DNA from: Sediminibacillus halophilus
Lineage (GTDB): Bacteria; Bacillota; Bacilli; Bacillales; Amphibacillaceae
Reading direction: 5' to 3'
Length of the DNA: 64,000 nucleotides
Assembly (NCBI RefSeq): GCF_900103695.1
Contig: NZ_FNHF01000002.1
Coordinates: 558,001-622,000, forward strand
In this document: positions 9,792 to 19,511 of the stretch, piece after piece
How the letters are laid out: each line of letters begins with the position of its first letter
Position numbering within the stretch: position 1 is the stretch's first letter
Made by a program: the position numbers and the translations under genes
Notes under the pieces: generated by a model
The model's database searches: none
The model's input: the letters and a program-made list of their open reading frames with translations, nothing else
Told to the model about the DNA's origin: nothing

Positions 9792-9939
9792 GCTTATATT
9801 CCATTGACTCGATGATGCAGTACTTTTCTGCGGTTTTATCGCCTCGTTTTGACCTTCATGGAACAACAGCAACGCCGAACCACCCCCGTTGCCGGGCGCA
9901 GCTCATACGTCGCAAATCAAGGCGACTTCACTTTTCTTC

Positions 9940-11358
9940 CTACTTCATCCATTCTGTATGGAAAATGCCTTCTTTGTCCAAGCGTTGGTAGGTGTGTGCC
10001 CCGAAGTAATCGCGTTGGGCCTGCAGCAGGTTGGCAGGCAGTTTTTCGGTACGATAACTGTCGTAATAAGCCAGTGCACTGGAGAAGGCCGGTACCGGGA
10101 TTCCACGCTTAATAGCAATTGCCAATACTTCGCGTAAGGATGACTGATAATTTTCAACAATATCCTTGAAATATGGATCAAGCAGCAGATTGGTCAAACC
10201 TGGCTCGCGATCATACGCCTCTTTGATTTTTTGCAAGAATTGAGCACGGATGATGCAGCCGCCGCGGAAAATCATGGCAATATCGCCATAGCGAAGGTTC
10301 CAGTCATATTCCTCTGAAGCGGAACGCATTTGAGCAAATCCTTGGGCATACGAGCAAATTTTACTCATGTAAAGGGCTTTACGGACTGCCTCAATCAATT
10401 CCTTCTTGTCTCCGTCGAAGGACTCCTTGGCCATTTCCGGTCCGCTAAGGACTTTGCTTGCCTTGACCCGTTCTTCTTTCATCGCGGAGATAAAGCGGGA
10501 GAATACACTTTCCGTAATTATTGGAAGCGGTACGCCAAGGTCTAGCGCACTTTGGCTTGTCCATTTTCCGGTTCCCTTCTGACCTGCAGTATCAAGAATC
10601 ATATCCACAAGCGGTTTACCGGTTTCCTCGTCCATTTTGGTAAAGATGTCTGCGGTGATTTCGATTAGGTAGCTGTCCAGCTCTCCTTTGTTCCAATCCG
10701 CAAACACTTCATGTAATTCTTCCGCACTTAGTCCTAATACATGCTTTAAAATAAAGTAAGCCTCAGAGATTAACTGCATGTCACCATATTCAATACCGTT
10801 ATGGACCATTTTCACATAATGGCCGGCTCCGTCCGGGCCGATATATGTCGTACAAGGTTCACCATCCACTTTGGCTGCAATTGCCTCCAGAATTGGCTGC
10901 ACTTTATCAAATGCTTCTTTTTGTCCGCCCGGCATGATGGACGGGCCTTTCAAGGCACCTTCTTCGCCTCCGGAAACGCCGGTACCGATGAAATGAAGGC
11001 CGGATTCAGCCAATTCTTTGTTTCTGCGAATCGTATCCTTAAAGAACGTATTTCCACCGTCAATTAATATATCCCCATCATCTAAGTGCGGCTTTAATGA
11101 CTCGATGGTTGCGTCGGTGGCAGCACCAGCTTTGACCATCAATAATATTTTTCTTGGCTTTTCCAATGAAGCGACAAACTCTTCAATCGTTTCAGAACCA
11201 ACAAAGTTCTTTCCTTTCGCTTCATTGTTTAAAAAGTCCTCTGTTTTCTCATAAGAACGATTGAAAACAGAAACGGAATAACCTCTGCTCTCTATATTCA
11301 ATGCAAGGTTTTTACCCATTACCGCTAAACCAATGACACCTATTTGTTGCTTTGCCAT
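9940..11358 (-). CDS. gndA: 6-phosphogluconate dehydrogenase, decarboxylating (NADP+)
   Basis: A 472-residue enzyme that converts 6-phosphogluconate to ribulose 5-phosphate and CO2 with NADP+. The N-terminal Rossmann motif [12 protein letters not shown] begins near residue 10. [19 protein letters not shown] and [13 protein letters not shown] with the active-site lysine are present, and the C-terminal tail [11 protein letters not shown] reaches the partner subunit in the known dimer. Length matches the 469-472 of Bacillus GndA. It converges with zwf, about 250 bases apart. Confidence 0.96.
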   Translation of the reverse strand: MAKQQIGVIGLAVMGKNLALNIESRGYSVSVFNRSYEKTEDFLNNEAKGKNFVGSETIEEFVASLEKPRKILLMVKAGAATDATIESLKPHLDDGDILIDGGNTFFKDTIRRNKELAESGLHFIGTGVSGGEEGALKGPSIMPGGQKEAFDKVQPILEAIAAKVDGEPCTTYIGPDGAGHYVKMVHNGIEYGDMQLISEAYFILKHVLGLSAEELHEVFADWNKGELDSYLIEITADIFTKMDEETGKPLVDMILDTAGQKGTGKWTSQSALDLGVPLPIITESVFSRFISAMKEERVKASKVLSGPEMAKESFDGDKKELIEAVRKALYMSKICSYAQGFAQMRSASEEYDWNLRYGDIAMIFRGGCIIRAQFLQKIKEAYDREPGLTNLLLDPYFKDIVENYQSSLREVLAIAIKRGIPVPAFSSALAYYDSYRTEKLPANLLQAQRDYFGAHTYQRLDKEGIFHTEWMK

Positions 11359-11774
11359 ACGAATTCGATCCTTTCTTCCTGCATTTTTTTACTTTGTTTC
11401 CCTAGTGTGGCTGTCCTGAACGCTGTCTATGTAGAAAGCCCGACATGATACCTTGATATCTCTACTATACGGAATTCAAAAATTGCTTGCAAACAATCCC
11501 TTTTCCCTTCAGCTTTTGACACCTTGCTAAGTGAAACACTACTTTATAAGTATACCATGCTTCCAACGTCGGAGTGAATTGGGAAGAATCGTGTCGATAA
11601 AGCTCCGGGAGTTGCACTTACCTTTCCGGGGACAGTCCCTCCTTCCTATACAACCTGAAAAAGTACCTTTCTGACGCTTGGTAAATTTGTTTCTTTTTCC
11701 CCAGTTTGTTTCAAGTTAAACCGGGAATCTCCTATGTAAGCGTTGTCATTATTCTTATTAGGAGGGGACTGAAT
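11359..11774. other. Gene-free control region
   Basis: This divergent spacer carries the promoters of gndA and the alkaline phosphatase gene. One arm of the GGGACTG-type repeat (ggggacagtccct, about 11624-11636) stands without its partner. An in-frame extension of the phosphatase frame to 11706 has no ribosome site. Nothing else stands out. Confidence 0.5.
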
Positions 11775-13310
11775 GTGAAAAAACAGAACCGAACAAAAAA
11801 ATGGGTGATTGCTTCGGCATTAGCGGCTCTTGCTTATGGTACATCTATGACTCCTACATACAATGTAAGTGCTGAAGCGAACAAAGAGCCTGAAGTGAAA
11901 AACGTCATTTTTATGATTGGAGACGGGATGGGGCCAGCTTACCAGACTGCATACCGCTACTTCAAGGACGACCCGGATACACAGCAAATGGAGGATACCT
12001 TTTTTGATCCTTATTTGACCGGTATGCAGACTACCTATTCTGCCGATGCTTATTTTGACGGCGGTGAAGAAGACGAAAAAGAAAACATTCCGGACTCTGC
12101 CGCCACCGCGACAGCAATGTCTTCTGGCGTGAAAACATACAATGGAGCGATTGCGGTCGACTTGGAAAAACACGACACCAAAACTGTCCTCGAAGCCGCC
12201 AAGCAACACGGTAAAGCTACCGGTCTGGTTGCTACTTCCCAAATCAACCATGCCACCCCAGCAGCATTCGGCACCCATGATGAATCGCGTAACAATTATG
12301 ATCAAATTGCGGATGATTATTTCGACAATTTCGTAAACGGGGAACATGCAGTGGATGTACTCCTGGGTGGCGGAACGGACTTCTTCATTCGTGATGATCG
12401 TGATTTGACCAAAGAATTTAAAAAAGATGGCTACAGCTATATCGATACCAGAAAAAAACTGCTTCAAAATAATGATGAACAGGTACTCGGATTATTCGCC
12501 CCTGTCGGACTCGACAAAGCGATTGATCGCACAGAGGATCAGCCGTCCCTGGCGGAAATGACGATGTCCGCTCTGAATCGCCTTAAAAATGATGAAGACG
12601 GGTTTTTCCTGATGGTAGAAGGAAGCCAGATTGACTGGGCCGGGCATGACAATGACATAGTTGCAGCCATGAGTGAAATGGAAGATTTTGAACAAGCCTT
12701 CGCCAAAGCGATCGATTTTGCCGAACAAGACGGAGAAACATTGGTGGTGGCAACTGCTGACCACTCCACTGGCGGTCTGTCCGTTGGACGTGATGGGAAG
12801 TACCAGTGGCATCCTGAAGTTTTACAAGCAGCAGAGAAAACTCCTGACTATATGGCAGAACAAATTGCCGGTGGGGCGGAAATCGAAACAACCTTGGCCG
12901 AAAACATTCAGTTTGATTTAACTGATGATGAAGTCGAAGCTGTCCGGGCAGCTTACGAAGAAGCGAAGGGTCAAGAAGAGGAAGACCTCATCCTGGCTGT
13001 CGATGCCGCAATCGAAAATATATTCGATATGCGCTCTGGAACCGGTTGGACGACCGAGGGACATACCGGGGTGGACGTCCCGGTATATGCGTTCGGACCG
13101 GGAGCTGAATACTTTTCCGGTCACATAGATAATACCGATAACGCAGATAATATTTTCCGTTTAATGGGAATAGAAGATAAAGAGACAGGTGACCAGCTTG
13201 CAGATACGGCCTCCAACCATCCGACTGGTATCTTAATTGGTTCTATGCTTAGCATTTTAGGAGCTATGCTGTTTATCAGAAAGAAGACACCTGAAGAACG
13301 AAACAGCTGA
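11775..13310 (+). CDS. Secreted alkaline phosphatase with sortase-type C-terminal anchor
   Basis: A 511-residue exported phosphomonoesterase. A signal peptide (1 to about 34) is followed by metal ligand D50 (MIGDGMG) and nucleophile S108 (PDSAATATA). Further ligand motifs are QIDWAGHDND, ATADHSTGG and EGHTGVD. GTG 11775 follows AGGAGGGG. The C-terminus has LADTAS (475-480), about 17 hydrophobic residues and a positively charged tail, which is the layout of a sortase sorting signal. The motif differs from the LPDTA/LPXTG type by alanine in place of proline. A sortase gene begins 31 bases after the stop. The protein is very rich in Asp and Glu, as in halophile exoenzymes. Confidence 0.9.
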   Translation: MKKQNRTKKWVIASALAALAYGTSMTPTYNVSAEANKEPEVKNVIFMIGDGMGPAYQTAYRYFKDDPDTQQMEDTFFDPYLTGMQTTYSADAYFDGGEEDEKENIPDSAATATAMSSGVKTYNGAIAVDLEKHDTKTVLEAAKQHGKATGLVATSQINHATPAAFGTHDESRNNYDQIADDYFDNFVNGEHAVDVLLGGGTDFFIRDDRDLTKEFKKDGYSYIDTRKKLLQNNDEQVLGLFAPVGLDKAIDRTEDQPSLAEMTMSALNRLKNDEDGFFLMVEGSQIDWAGHDNDIVAAMSEMEDFEQAFAKAIDFAEQDGETLVVATADHSTGGLSVGRDGKYQWHPEVLQAAEKTPDYMAEQIAGGAEIETTLAENIQFDLTDDEVEAVRAAYEEAKGQEEEDLILAVDAAIENIFDMRSGTGWTTEGHTGVDVPVYAFGPGAEYFSGHIDNTDNADNIFRLMGIEDKETGDQLADTASNHPTGILIGSMLSILGAMLFIRKKTPEERNS

Positions 13311-13341
13311 GGTCAACCGGGATATGAGGGAGTGGTTCCTT

Positions 13342-13986
13342 ATGAGGTATAGGCTCGGGATCATACTGTTTGTCATCGGTATGTTGATGGCTGGCTGGCA
13401 CGGATATATGTGGTGGGAAGAAGCAACAGCTGTGACAGTTGATCGTACGGAAGCCAGATCCGTCTCCCTGCACTGGGAGGATACAACCATCCAAGAAACG
13501 GTAACGCGTAAAACAATTTCTGAAGACCGAATCAGGGTAAGCTCAGCGCAACTCTTCAGGAAAGGAGAAAAAATCGGGCAGCTGACTATCCCTAAGCTGG
13601 ACAGAATATATCCAGTTTTTTGGGGAACTGACAAGGGGACGCTCCAACAAGGGATCGGCATGTATGACTCCCCTTCCATGGTACAGCCCGACCAGCTTGG
13701 CCATACGGGTTTGGCCGGTCATCGGGATACCATGTTTGTCGGATTGGATGATTTGCAATCAGGCGATAGGATATACCTTGATTTTCAAGAAACAACGTAT
13801 GAATACCAAATACGTAAAACCTGGATTACCGACGCAAATGACCGCTCTGTTCTCACGGAAAAACAAGCACCGACTTTGACGCTGACGACCTGCTATCCAT
13901 TTGACTATATCGGACCTGCGCCAGATCGATATGTCATCCAGGCGGAATTGATAGGAAAACATGCTGTAGACGAATCAACAACATAA
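13342..13986 (+). CDS. Class D-type sortase
   Basis: A 214-residue membrane-anchored transpeptidase with one N-terminal signal anchor (about residues 5-25) and a sortase beta-barrel. H127 (LAGHRDT), C184 (TLTTCYPF) and R196 (PDRYVI) form the catalytic set. ATG 13342 follows GGGAGTGG; ATG 13324, six codons upstream, is an alternative. The gene lies directly downstream of the alkaline phosphatase whose C-terminus looks like a sorting signal, so a dedicated enzyme-substrate pair is likely. Class D enzymes such as Bacillus YhcS use LPDT-type motifs; the class call rests on the sequence pattern only. Confidence 0.88.
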   Translation: MRYRLGIILFVIGMLMAGWHGYMWWEEATAVTVDRTEARSVSLHWEDTTIQETVTRKTISEDRIRVSSAQLFRKGEKIGQLTIPKLDRIYPVFWGTDKGTLQQGIGMYDSPSMVQPDQLGHTGLAGHRDTMFVGLDDLQSGDRIYLDFQETTYEYQIRKTWITDANDRSVLTEKQAPTLTLTTCYPFDYIGPAPDRYVIQAELIGKHAVDESTT

Positions 13987-14044
13987 CAAAACGTTAACCG
14001 GTTCCAACCTGGCCAGCTCTGGCATCGCCACGAAAAATTTTCCC

Positions 14045-14162
14045 AAAATGAAACGAGGCCGGGACAAAAGCATGGCATGGATTGCTTTTTTTCTATTCAA
14101 AAAACCGAACAAATAGTTTGGTTTTTATATTGGTCACGATGCTTTTGCCCCAGTCTCATTTA
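14045..14162. repeat. Long imperfect inverted repeat, GAGACTGGGACAAAAGC type
   Basis: The left arm (14045-14072) reads aaatgaaacgaggccggg then acaaaagcat; the right arm (14139-14162) is its near-complement ending gccccagtctcattt. Inside is a second hairpin, aaaaccgaac / gtttggtttt (about 14101-14126). Similar arms occur in many copies in Staphylococcaceae and Bacillaceae genomes. It may also end transcripts of the LacI operon and the sortase gene. Confidence 0.6.
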
Positions 14163-14316
14163 TTTTCGTTAAAGTAAGTTCGCATGAATGGTCGCTTTTT
14201 ATCAAAGCTGACTGATTGCGACTTCCTCCCATTTAAATGCTCGAACAGGTTTCAACAGACATTTTCTTTCCGCTGACAAAACCAAAGGTGCCCACTGGAA
14301 AGATGAATAAAATCTT

Positions 14317-14400
14317 AAGCTCCGCAGAGGCAAACCGCCTCGGTGAGGCACCATAGAGCGGAGCTCGCCAGCCGCCCACAGAAGCGAAGAGTATTTCCCA
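14317..14400. repeat. Hairpin-rich GC segment, probable dispersed repeat
   Basis: gctccgc (about 14321) pairs with gcggagc (about 14356), and aggc/gcct motifs pair inside. A shorter related motif, cccacagagcgaagta, recurs at about 25575. The element resembles non-coding repeats seen between Bacillaceae genes, but the family cannot be named here. Confidence 0.35.
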
Positions 14401-14426
14401 TAGCGTAATTCGGAAATTTACCTCAA

Positions 14427-15419
14427 TTAGGAATGGTTTTTAACAGAGTTTCGTTCAATCAATTCTGTGGACAAGTTATAATGGTCCTCCACTTTATCGC
14501 CAGCTAATACTTGAAAAATCAAGTGAACTGCCAATGCCCCAGCCTCATACTTCGGCTGCCGGATGGTAGTTAGCGGCGGCGAAACATACTCAGAAAGCTG
14601 AATATCATCAAAACCGATTACCGAAATATCATCAGGAACCCGGATTCCCTTTTCAGCAAAAGCCTGCAGACCACCTATCGCCATTTCATCATTGGCAAAA
14701 AAGACAGCTTCCGGCAGATTCTGCTGGGCTATCAGCATTTTTGTGGAAAAGTAACCACTATCTCTGGTGAAATCACCGGAAATTTTCAATCGCGAGGAAA
14801 AAGGTACTCGCTGCTTTTCCAACGCCTCCCGATAGCCGGAAAATCTCCGTTCATTATCGTGCGAGTTATTCGGTCCGCTAATATAGGCAATTTCTTTTAT
14901 CCCCTTATCCAGGAGATAATTCGTCGCCATACGGGCCCCCTCCGTATTATCCACTTCTACTTGAATGACATGGTCGTGTTGAAGGTTGCGGTCGAGCACC
15001 ACAATCGGAAAGTCAGGGCGTGCGGATTCCAAAATCACTTCATCGGTAATATTGTGCGCCAGAACCACCACACCATCCGCCCGTTTTTCTTTTAAAAATT
15101 TGACTGCCGTTGACTGCTGACCGCCAATGGAACTGCAGGCAATCAAATCGTACCCATTTGCTGCAGTGACTTCCTGAACCCCTTTAATTAATTCCGAATA
15201 ATAAGGCCCGGACAGATCACTTAGAATCAGCACAATCGTTTTTGTTTTAGTCCTTTTCAAATCAGAAGCAAACCCGTTTTTCTGATAGTTCAATGAACGG
15301 GCAGCTTCCTCAACTTTTTTTCTTGTGGCGGCACTTATTTTCGCACTGTTATTCAATGCATAGGAAGCAGTCGAGATCGCCACACCAGCAAGTTTTGCTA
15401 CATCTTTAATCGTCGCCAT
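14427..15419 (-). CDS. LacI family regulator of the beta-1,2-glucan cluster
   Basis: A 330-residue repressor with an HTH at residues 3-22 (TIKDVAKLAGVAISTASYAL), hinge near 45-58 and a sugar-sensing domain to the C-terminus. It is the last gene of the minus-strand transporter operon, 84 bases after the esterase gene. Four palindromic sites between the binding-protein and beta-glucosidase genes (19357-19558) are its most likely targets. The effector is inferred to be a sophoro-oligosaccharide from the enzymes of the cluster. Listeria also has a LacI gene at the end of its homologous cluster. Confidence 0.87.
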   Translation of the reverse strand: MATIKDVAKLAGVAISTASYALNNSAKISAATRKKVEEAARSLNYQKNGFASDLKRTKTKTIVLILSDLSGPYYSELIKGVQEVTAANGYDLIACSSIGGQQSTAVKFLKEKRADGVVVLAHNITDEVILESARPDFPIVVLDRNLQHDHVIQVEVDNTEGARMATNYLLDKGIKEIAYISGPNNSHDNERRFSGYREALEKQRVPFSSRLKISGDFTRDSGYFSTKMLIAQQNLPEAVFFANDEMAIGGLQAFAEKGIRVPDDISVIGFDDIQLSEYVSPPLTTIRQPKYEAGALAVHLIFQVLAGDKVEDHYNLSTELIERNSVKNHS

Positions 15420-15503
15420 AAGCTATAGCCTCCATACCATTATCTATTTCTAGTTTAACAAATGGAAGCCCTTTATTTATCCCCCACTGTAAAAGAATTG
15501 GTA

Positions 15504-16265
15504 TTATTTTATCGGCAGCCAGCGCAATACCCGCTGAATGACTTGATCCCAATACTGCCACTCATGATCGCCTGGACCAAAATCTGTCGTCAACTCAAAC
15601 GAAGTCTCTTTACAAGCATGTAAAAAACGGCGATTATGTTCATATAAAAAATCTTCTGTTCCGCAGGCTTGATAAAGTGCGGGTTTCTCTGCCGCGCTTC
15701 CATCCAAGTACCTGAGCTGATACAACAAATCATCTATCGTTCCCGAAATATCTTTATCGCCAAAAACCAAGGATAAATACCTGGATTTGTCAGAATTCTC
15801 ACGACGCACATTTTGCAAATGATACACCATATCCGTTACACCGGACAAGCTTGCTGCAGCCGCAAAGCAGTCAGGATGGTTGAGCGCCCATTTCAACGCA
15901 CCGAACCCCCCCATTGACTGGCCGGCTACAAAATTATTCTCCCTTTTTGCGGATAGCGGAAACATGGAGCGGGCGGTTTTCGGCAGTTCCTCTGTCAAAA
16001 ACGTCCAATAGCTGCCGCCGTATCTCATATCTGCATAATAGCTGTTATCCACCGCTGGCATCACTACAGCAAGGTTCTTTTCTTCTGCATAGCGCTCCAG
16101 TGATGTACACCTCGTCCACGCTGTATGGTTATCGCTGAAACCGTGCAATAAATACAGGGTTGGATGCCCCTCGCCATCTGAACGCCTTTCTTGCGGCAGA
16201 ATGACCTTCATGGACATATTTTTAGATAACACTTCTGAACCAAATTGGCATTCAAGCAGAGCCAT
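15504..16265 (-). CDS. Putative esterase (esterase D / PF00756 family)
   Basis: A 253-residue alpha/beta hydrolase without a signal peptide. The nucleophile elbow GQSMGG gives S117, with D205 (GTEDFL) and H234 (GDHEW) as the probable other triad members; LLHGFSDNHTAW forms the oxyanion region. Known relatives remove acyl groups from sugars or cleave short-chain esters. It lies 24 bases downstream of the second permease gene in the transporter operon. Because bacterial cyclic beta-1,2-glucans can carry succinyl groups, a role in removing such substituents after uptake is plausible, but this is inference. Confidence 0.85.
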   Translation of the reverse strand: MALLECQFGSEVLSKNMSMKVILPQERRSDGEGHPTLYLLHGFSDNHTAWTRCTSLERYAEEKNLAVVMPAVDNSYYADMRYGGSYWTFLTEELPKTARSMFPLSAKRENNFVAGQSMGGFGALKWALNHPDCFAAAASLSGVTDMVYHLQNVRRENSDKSRYLSLVFGDKDISGTIDDLLYQLRYLDGSAAEKPALYQACGTEDFLYEHNRRFLHACKETSFELTTDFGPGDHEWQYWDQVIQRVLRWLPIK

Positions 16266-16289
16266 ATAATCGCTCCTCTCGCTTACTTT

Positions 16290-17111
16290 TTACTTAATTC
16301 CTGATACATTGAAGCCTTCCACAATATATTTCTGGAAAATCATGAATATCACGACAATCGGTACAACCATAAAGGCAGATCCGGCCATTTGCAACCCATA
16401 ATTGGTTACATTTTCATCCTGTAACAAGGCCAACCCGACAGATAAGGTATATAGTGATTCATCGTTCGCCACGATTAAAGGCCACAAGAAACTGTTCCAG
16501 GAAGCGATAAAGGTAAGGATGACCTGAACAGCCAATATCGGCTTGGCAAGCGGGATGATCAGCTTGAAGAAAATATAAAATTCGCCGGCACCGTCCAGCC
16601 GGGCAGCTTCAATCAAGTCATCCGGGACCGTGACCATGAACTGACGAATTAAAAATATATTAAAGGCAGCAATCAAACCTGGCAGAATAATTCCCGCCAT
16701 GGTATTGGTCAGTCCCATTTCATTAAGAATCAGATAGGTCGGGATCATGGTGACCTGGCCGGGGATCATCATTGTGATTAAGACAATCATGAACCAGCCT
16801 TCTTTGAAACGGAAATCGAATTTACCAAATCCATAACCGGCCATCGTGTTTAATAACAATCCAAACATAGAGAAAAGCACAATGATTAAGGTATTGATCA
16901 AGTAAACACCAAAGTTTAGATTTTGGAATAACTCGATGTAATGCTGGAAGGTCGGATTTTCCGGAAACAGTGTCGGCGGGATGCTCAATACCTCTCTGTC
17001 GTTTTTAAAAGAACTGAGAATCATCCAGATAAACGGCAAAGAAACGAGTAAACCACCCGCGAACAGGATAAAAAGCACAACTGCTCTCTCAAATTTATTT
17101 TTTAATTCCAT
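16290..17111 (-). CDS. Sugar ABC transporter permease (MalG type)
   Basis: A 273-residue membrane protein with six predicted helices and the EAA loop EAARLDGAGEFYIFFKLIIP (about residues 186-205), which docks with the ATPase. It forms a heterodimer with the preceding permease, 18 bases away, in an importer of the CUT1 type for oligosaccharides. No ATPase gene is in the cluster, so a shared MsmX-type ATPase elsewhere must energise it. The substrate is inferred from the linked beta-1,2-glucan enzymes. Confidence 0.92.
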   Translation of the reverse strand: MELKNKFERAVVLFILFAGGLLVSLPFIWMILSSFKNDREVLSIPPTLFPENPTFQHYIELFQNLNFGVYLINTLIIVLFSMFGLLLNTMAGYGFGKFDFRFKEGWFMIVLITMMIPGQVTMIPTYLILNEMGLTNTMAGIILPGLIAAFNIFLIRQFMVTVPDDLIEAARLDGAGEFYIFFKLIIPLAKPILAVQVILTFIASWNSFLWPLIVANDESLYTLSVGLALLQDENVTNYGLQMAGSAFMVVPIVVIFMIFQKYIVEGFNVSGIK

Positions 17112-17129
17112 AGCGGCACCTCACTAGGT

Positions 17130-18008
17130 TTAGTCTGTTTTCCTCAGTTTAAATTGAACGAGTGTTGCTACAATGACAATAGCGAACAGAACAAAGGACG
17201 CTGCAGCCCCATAACCGAACTGGCTATACTGGAAGCCTTCCTGATAAATGAACAAAGCCATCGAATTCGTTCCGTTCAACGGTCCACCGTTAGTCATGAC
17301 AAAAGGTTCTTCAAAAAATTGCAGCCAGCCAATCAATGTTGTTACGGTAACGAAGAAAGTGGCAAAGCTCATCGACGGCAAGGTGATCTTGAAAAACTTA
17401 TGCCATCTGTTCGCCCCATCGATGTCTGCTGCTTCATAGTAAATTTTCGGTATCGATTGTAAAGCTGCCAAGAATATCAGCATGCTTACCCCGTTACTCT
17501 TCCACACTGCCAACAAGATCAAGGACAGCCTGGCAACAACCGGCTCCTCCAACCATGGCACGGAATCGACATTGATCAAGGAAAGTAAGTAATTAAACAA
17601 ACCATATTCCTGATTGTACAGGAAACTCCACACCACGGCGATTGCTACAATATTGGTGATGGACGGAACGTAATAAACAACCCGGAATGTGGAGGATACC
17701 CAGTTGTTAAAGAAATTCAGCAAAACGGCAATCAACAGGGAGCTGGCGACCGCCAACGGCACCCCGATAATCACATAAAAAAAGGTATTGCCCATGGCTT
17801 GGAGAAATTTCTCATCCTGGAACAATTGGATAAAGTTATCCAAACCGACAAAGTTTATTTGCGACCAGTTCGCCAGGCCGCTTAAGTTCATGTCCGTAAA
17901 ACTGATACCAAGCGAGACTAAAATCGGCGCAAAAGAAAACACAAATAATAATAAGACAGCGGGCCCAATAAAAAGAAACGGCGTTATATTGAATTTACTT
18001 TTGTTCAT
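17130..18008 (-). CDS. Sugar ABC transporter permease (MalF type)
   Basis: A 292-residue integral membrane protein of the CUT1 importer class with six predicted helices and the EAA loop EAADIDGANRWHKFFKITLP. The frame is open to 18080, but ATG 18008 has GGGAGG six bases upstream and starts with MNKSKFNITPF, as in relatives. It lies between the binding-protein gene (84 bases) and the MalG-type gene (18 bases). It forms half of the membrane channel. Confidence 0.92.
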   Translation of the reverse strand: MNKSKFNITPFLFIGPAVLLLFVFSFAPILVSLGISFTDMNLSGLANWSQINFVGLDNFIQLFQDEKFLQAMGNTFFYVIIGVPLAVASSLLIAVLLNFFNNWVSSTFRVVYYVPSITNIVAIAVVWSFLYNQEYGLFNYLLSLINVDSVPWLEEPVVARLSLILLAVWKSNGVSMLIFLAALQSIPKIYYEAADIDGANRWHKFFKITLPSMSFATFFVTVTTLIGWLQFFEEPFVMTNGGPLNGTNSMALFIYQEGFQYSQFGYGAAASFVLFAIVIVATLVQFKLRKTD

Positions 18009-18092
18009 CCTGGTCCTCCCTTCAAGCATTCGCATGGAAGCAAGGTGCAAGCATTGATGAGGCTCGCACCTTGCATACAATATGTTCCTACA

Positions 18093-19325
18093 TTATTTAG
18101 ATAGAATGCTTGAGACTTGATTACGGTACTCTTCCAGAGCTTCATCAATATCGGCATCATTCCGATTTATTTGCTCCAGCGTATCGATCAGTTCCTGTGC
18201 CATTGTCTCGAACTCGGGAATTACCGGAACCGCCTGTGTCGATTCTAGCTGCTCACCAAACGTGCTGATTTTCTCATCCTCAGCAAGCTTAGGATCCTCC
18301 CATGCTTCCATGTTTGCAGGCAGTTCTGTAACCGTGTCATACCAGGCAACCTGTGTTTCCGGATCGGCCATCCAGTTGATGAAATCAAGGGCTTGGTCAA
18401 CTTTATCCGTATTGTTAAATACAGTCCAGTGCGCCCCTCCGATCATGGAATTGTTGTTCTCCGCTTCCGGCATTACATGTACATCCCACTGTCCTTCCAG
18501 CTCCGGAATTTGTTCATTGATGGAGTTGATTTCCCAAGGACCACTGAAGAACATTGGTTTCGAGCCATCACTGAAGGCCTGGTAAAGCTGTTTCCCTTCA
18601 GTCAGCTGAGCCATCCCTTCTTCAAAGAACGTATGGTGTAGTTCGACTCCTTCTTTAAAGCCTGGCTTTTCAAAGTTGGCTGCCCCTTCTCCTTCTTCAT
18701 ATTGCCAGCCTTGCTCCCATGCCAGCATGAACGGGAAGTTTTGGTCCACTTGTGGAATCTCGATTCCATATTGATCGTCTCCGCGTGCAGCCAATTGCGT
18801 TGCCGCGTCTTTTACATCATCCCATGTTTCAGGTCCTTCCGGATAACCGACTTCTTCTAATAGGTCCGTGCGATAATACAAGACACGCGTATCTACATAC
18901 CAGGGAATCCCGATGGTTTGGCCATCGTATTTTGTTGTTTCCACAGCGCTCTCATAAAAATTATCCGGATTAAAGTTTGGATATTCATCGATGTAGTCGG
19001 ACAAATCCAAAAACGTTCCTGCCTCTGCAAACTCAGCTACCCAAGTAGTCCCGATTTGCAGAACATCCGGACCTTTTCCAGATGCCACAGCAGTCAGCAG
19101 TTTATCATGCGCATTGTCCCAAGGAATTGCCTGCACTTCCACTTTAACTCCGCTTTCATCCTCATATTCTTTTACAAAGTCCTCTAATTCGGGTGTCATG
19201 GTCCACACCGTAATCGTATCTTCATCAGCCGATCCTCCTGATGACCCGCCGGAAGAACAAGCTCCCAACACCAGCATGGCCCCAAGCATCACGACGAGCA
19301 AAAACCCAAGTCTCTTTTGTTTCAT
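18093..19325 (-). CDS. Sugar-binding lipoprotein of ABC transporter
   Basis: A 410-residue extracytoplasmic solute-binding protein. The signal ends in lipobox VLGAC with C23 as the lipid-modified cysteine, followed by a Ser/Gly linker and a family 1 binding domain. ATG 19325 is preferred over the upstream in-frame start at 19355, which lacks a ribosome site. It is the first gene of the minus-strand operon and faces the GH3 gene across a 295-base operator region. By position it corresponds to the sophoro-oligosaccharide binding protein of the Listeria system, which suggests beta-1,2-linked glucans as ligand. Confidence 0.9.
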   Translation of the reverse strand: MKQKRLGFLLVVMLGAMLVLGACSSGGSSGGSADEDTITVWTMTPELEDFVKEYEDESGVKVEVQAIPWDNAHDKLLTAVASGKGPDVLQIGTTWVAEFAEAGTFLDLSDYIDEYPNFNPDNFYESAVETTKYDGQTIGIPWYVDTRVLYYRTDLLEEVGYPEGPETWDDVKDAATQLAARGDDQYGIEIPQVDQNFPFMLAWEQGWQYEEGEGAANFEKPGFKEGVELHHTFFEEGMAQLTEGKQLYQAFSDGSKPMFFSGPWEINSINEQIPELEGQWDVHVMPEAENNNSMIGGAHWTVFNNTDKVDQALDFINWMADPETQVAWYDTVTELPANMEAWEDPKLAEDEKISTFGEQLESTQAVPVIPEFETMAQELIDTLEQINRNDADIDEALEEYRNQVSSILSK

Positions 19326-19356
19326 AGCCTCTCCACTCCTTTTATTTTGAATCATT

Positions 19357-19403
19357 GAAACGTTTCGATAACCGTATTATAAATCTATCTGAAATCGGTT
19401 TCA
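19357..19403. promoter_or_regulatory. Operator pair A-B, proximal to the transporter operon
   Basis: gaaacgtttc (19357-19366) and tgaaatcggtttca (19390-19403) are CG-centred palindromes 34 bases apart, start to start of the shared gaaa. They lie 32-78 bases upstream of the binding-protein gene. The second also resembles a CcpA cre site. Confidence 0.75.
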
Positions 19404-19511
19404 ACTATTATTTTATATTTTTTATATTTTTCATAAATAGTCCTCTTTAAATAAGATATTTAATAATTGATAAGATTATTCTCCTTGTATATTATTTTTT
19501 GTTTTTCTATT

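Larger units (their letters stand above)
13987..14426. other. Gene-free stretch with scattered repeats
   Basis: This 440-base stretch has no convincing reading frame. It contains the long inverted repeat at 14045-14162 and a second hairpin-rich segment at 14317-14400, described separately. Both look like dispersed non-coding elements of Bacillaceae. Confidence 0.5.

Noticed and set aside
11820-12467. 215-residue minus-strand frame inside the alkaline phosphatase gene
   Set aside because: The plus-strand phosphatase has full catalytic motifs; the antisense frame has low-complexity Phe/Ile/Val content and no start context.
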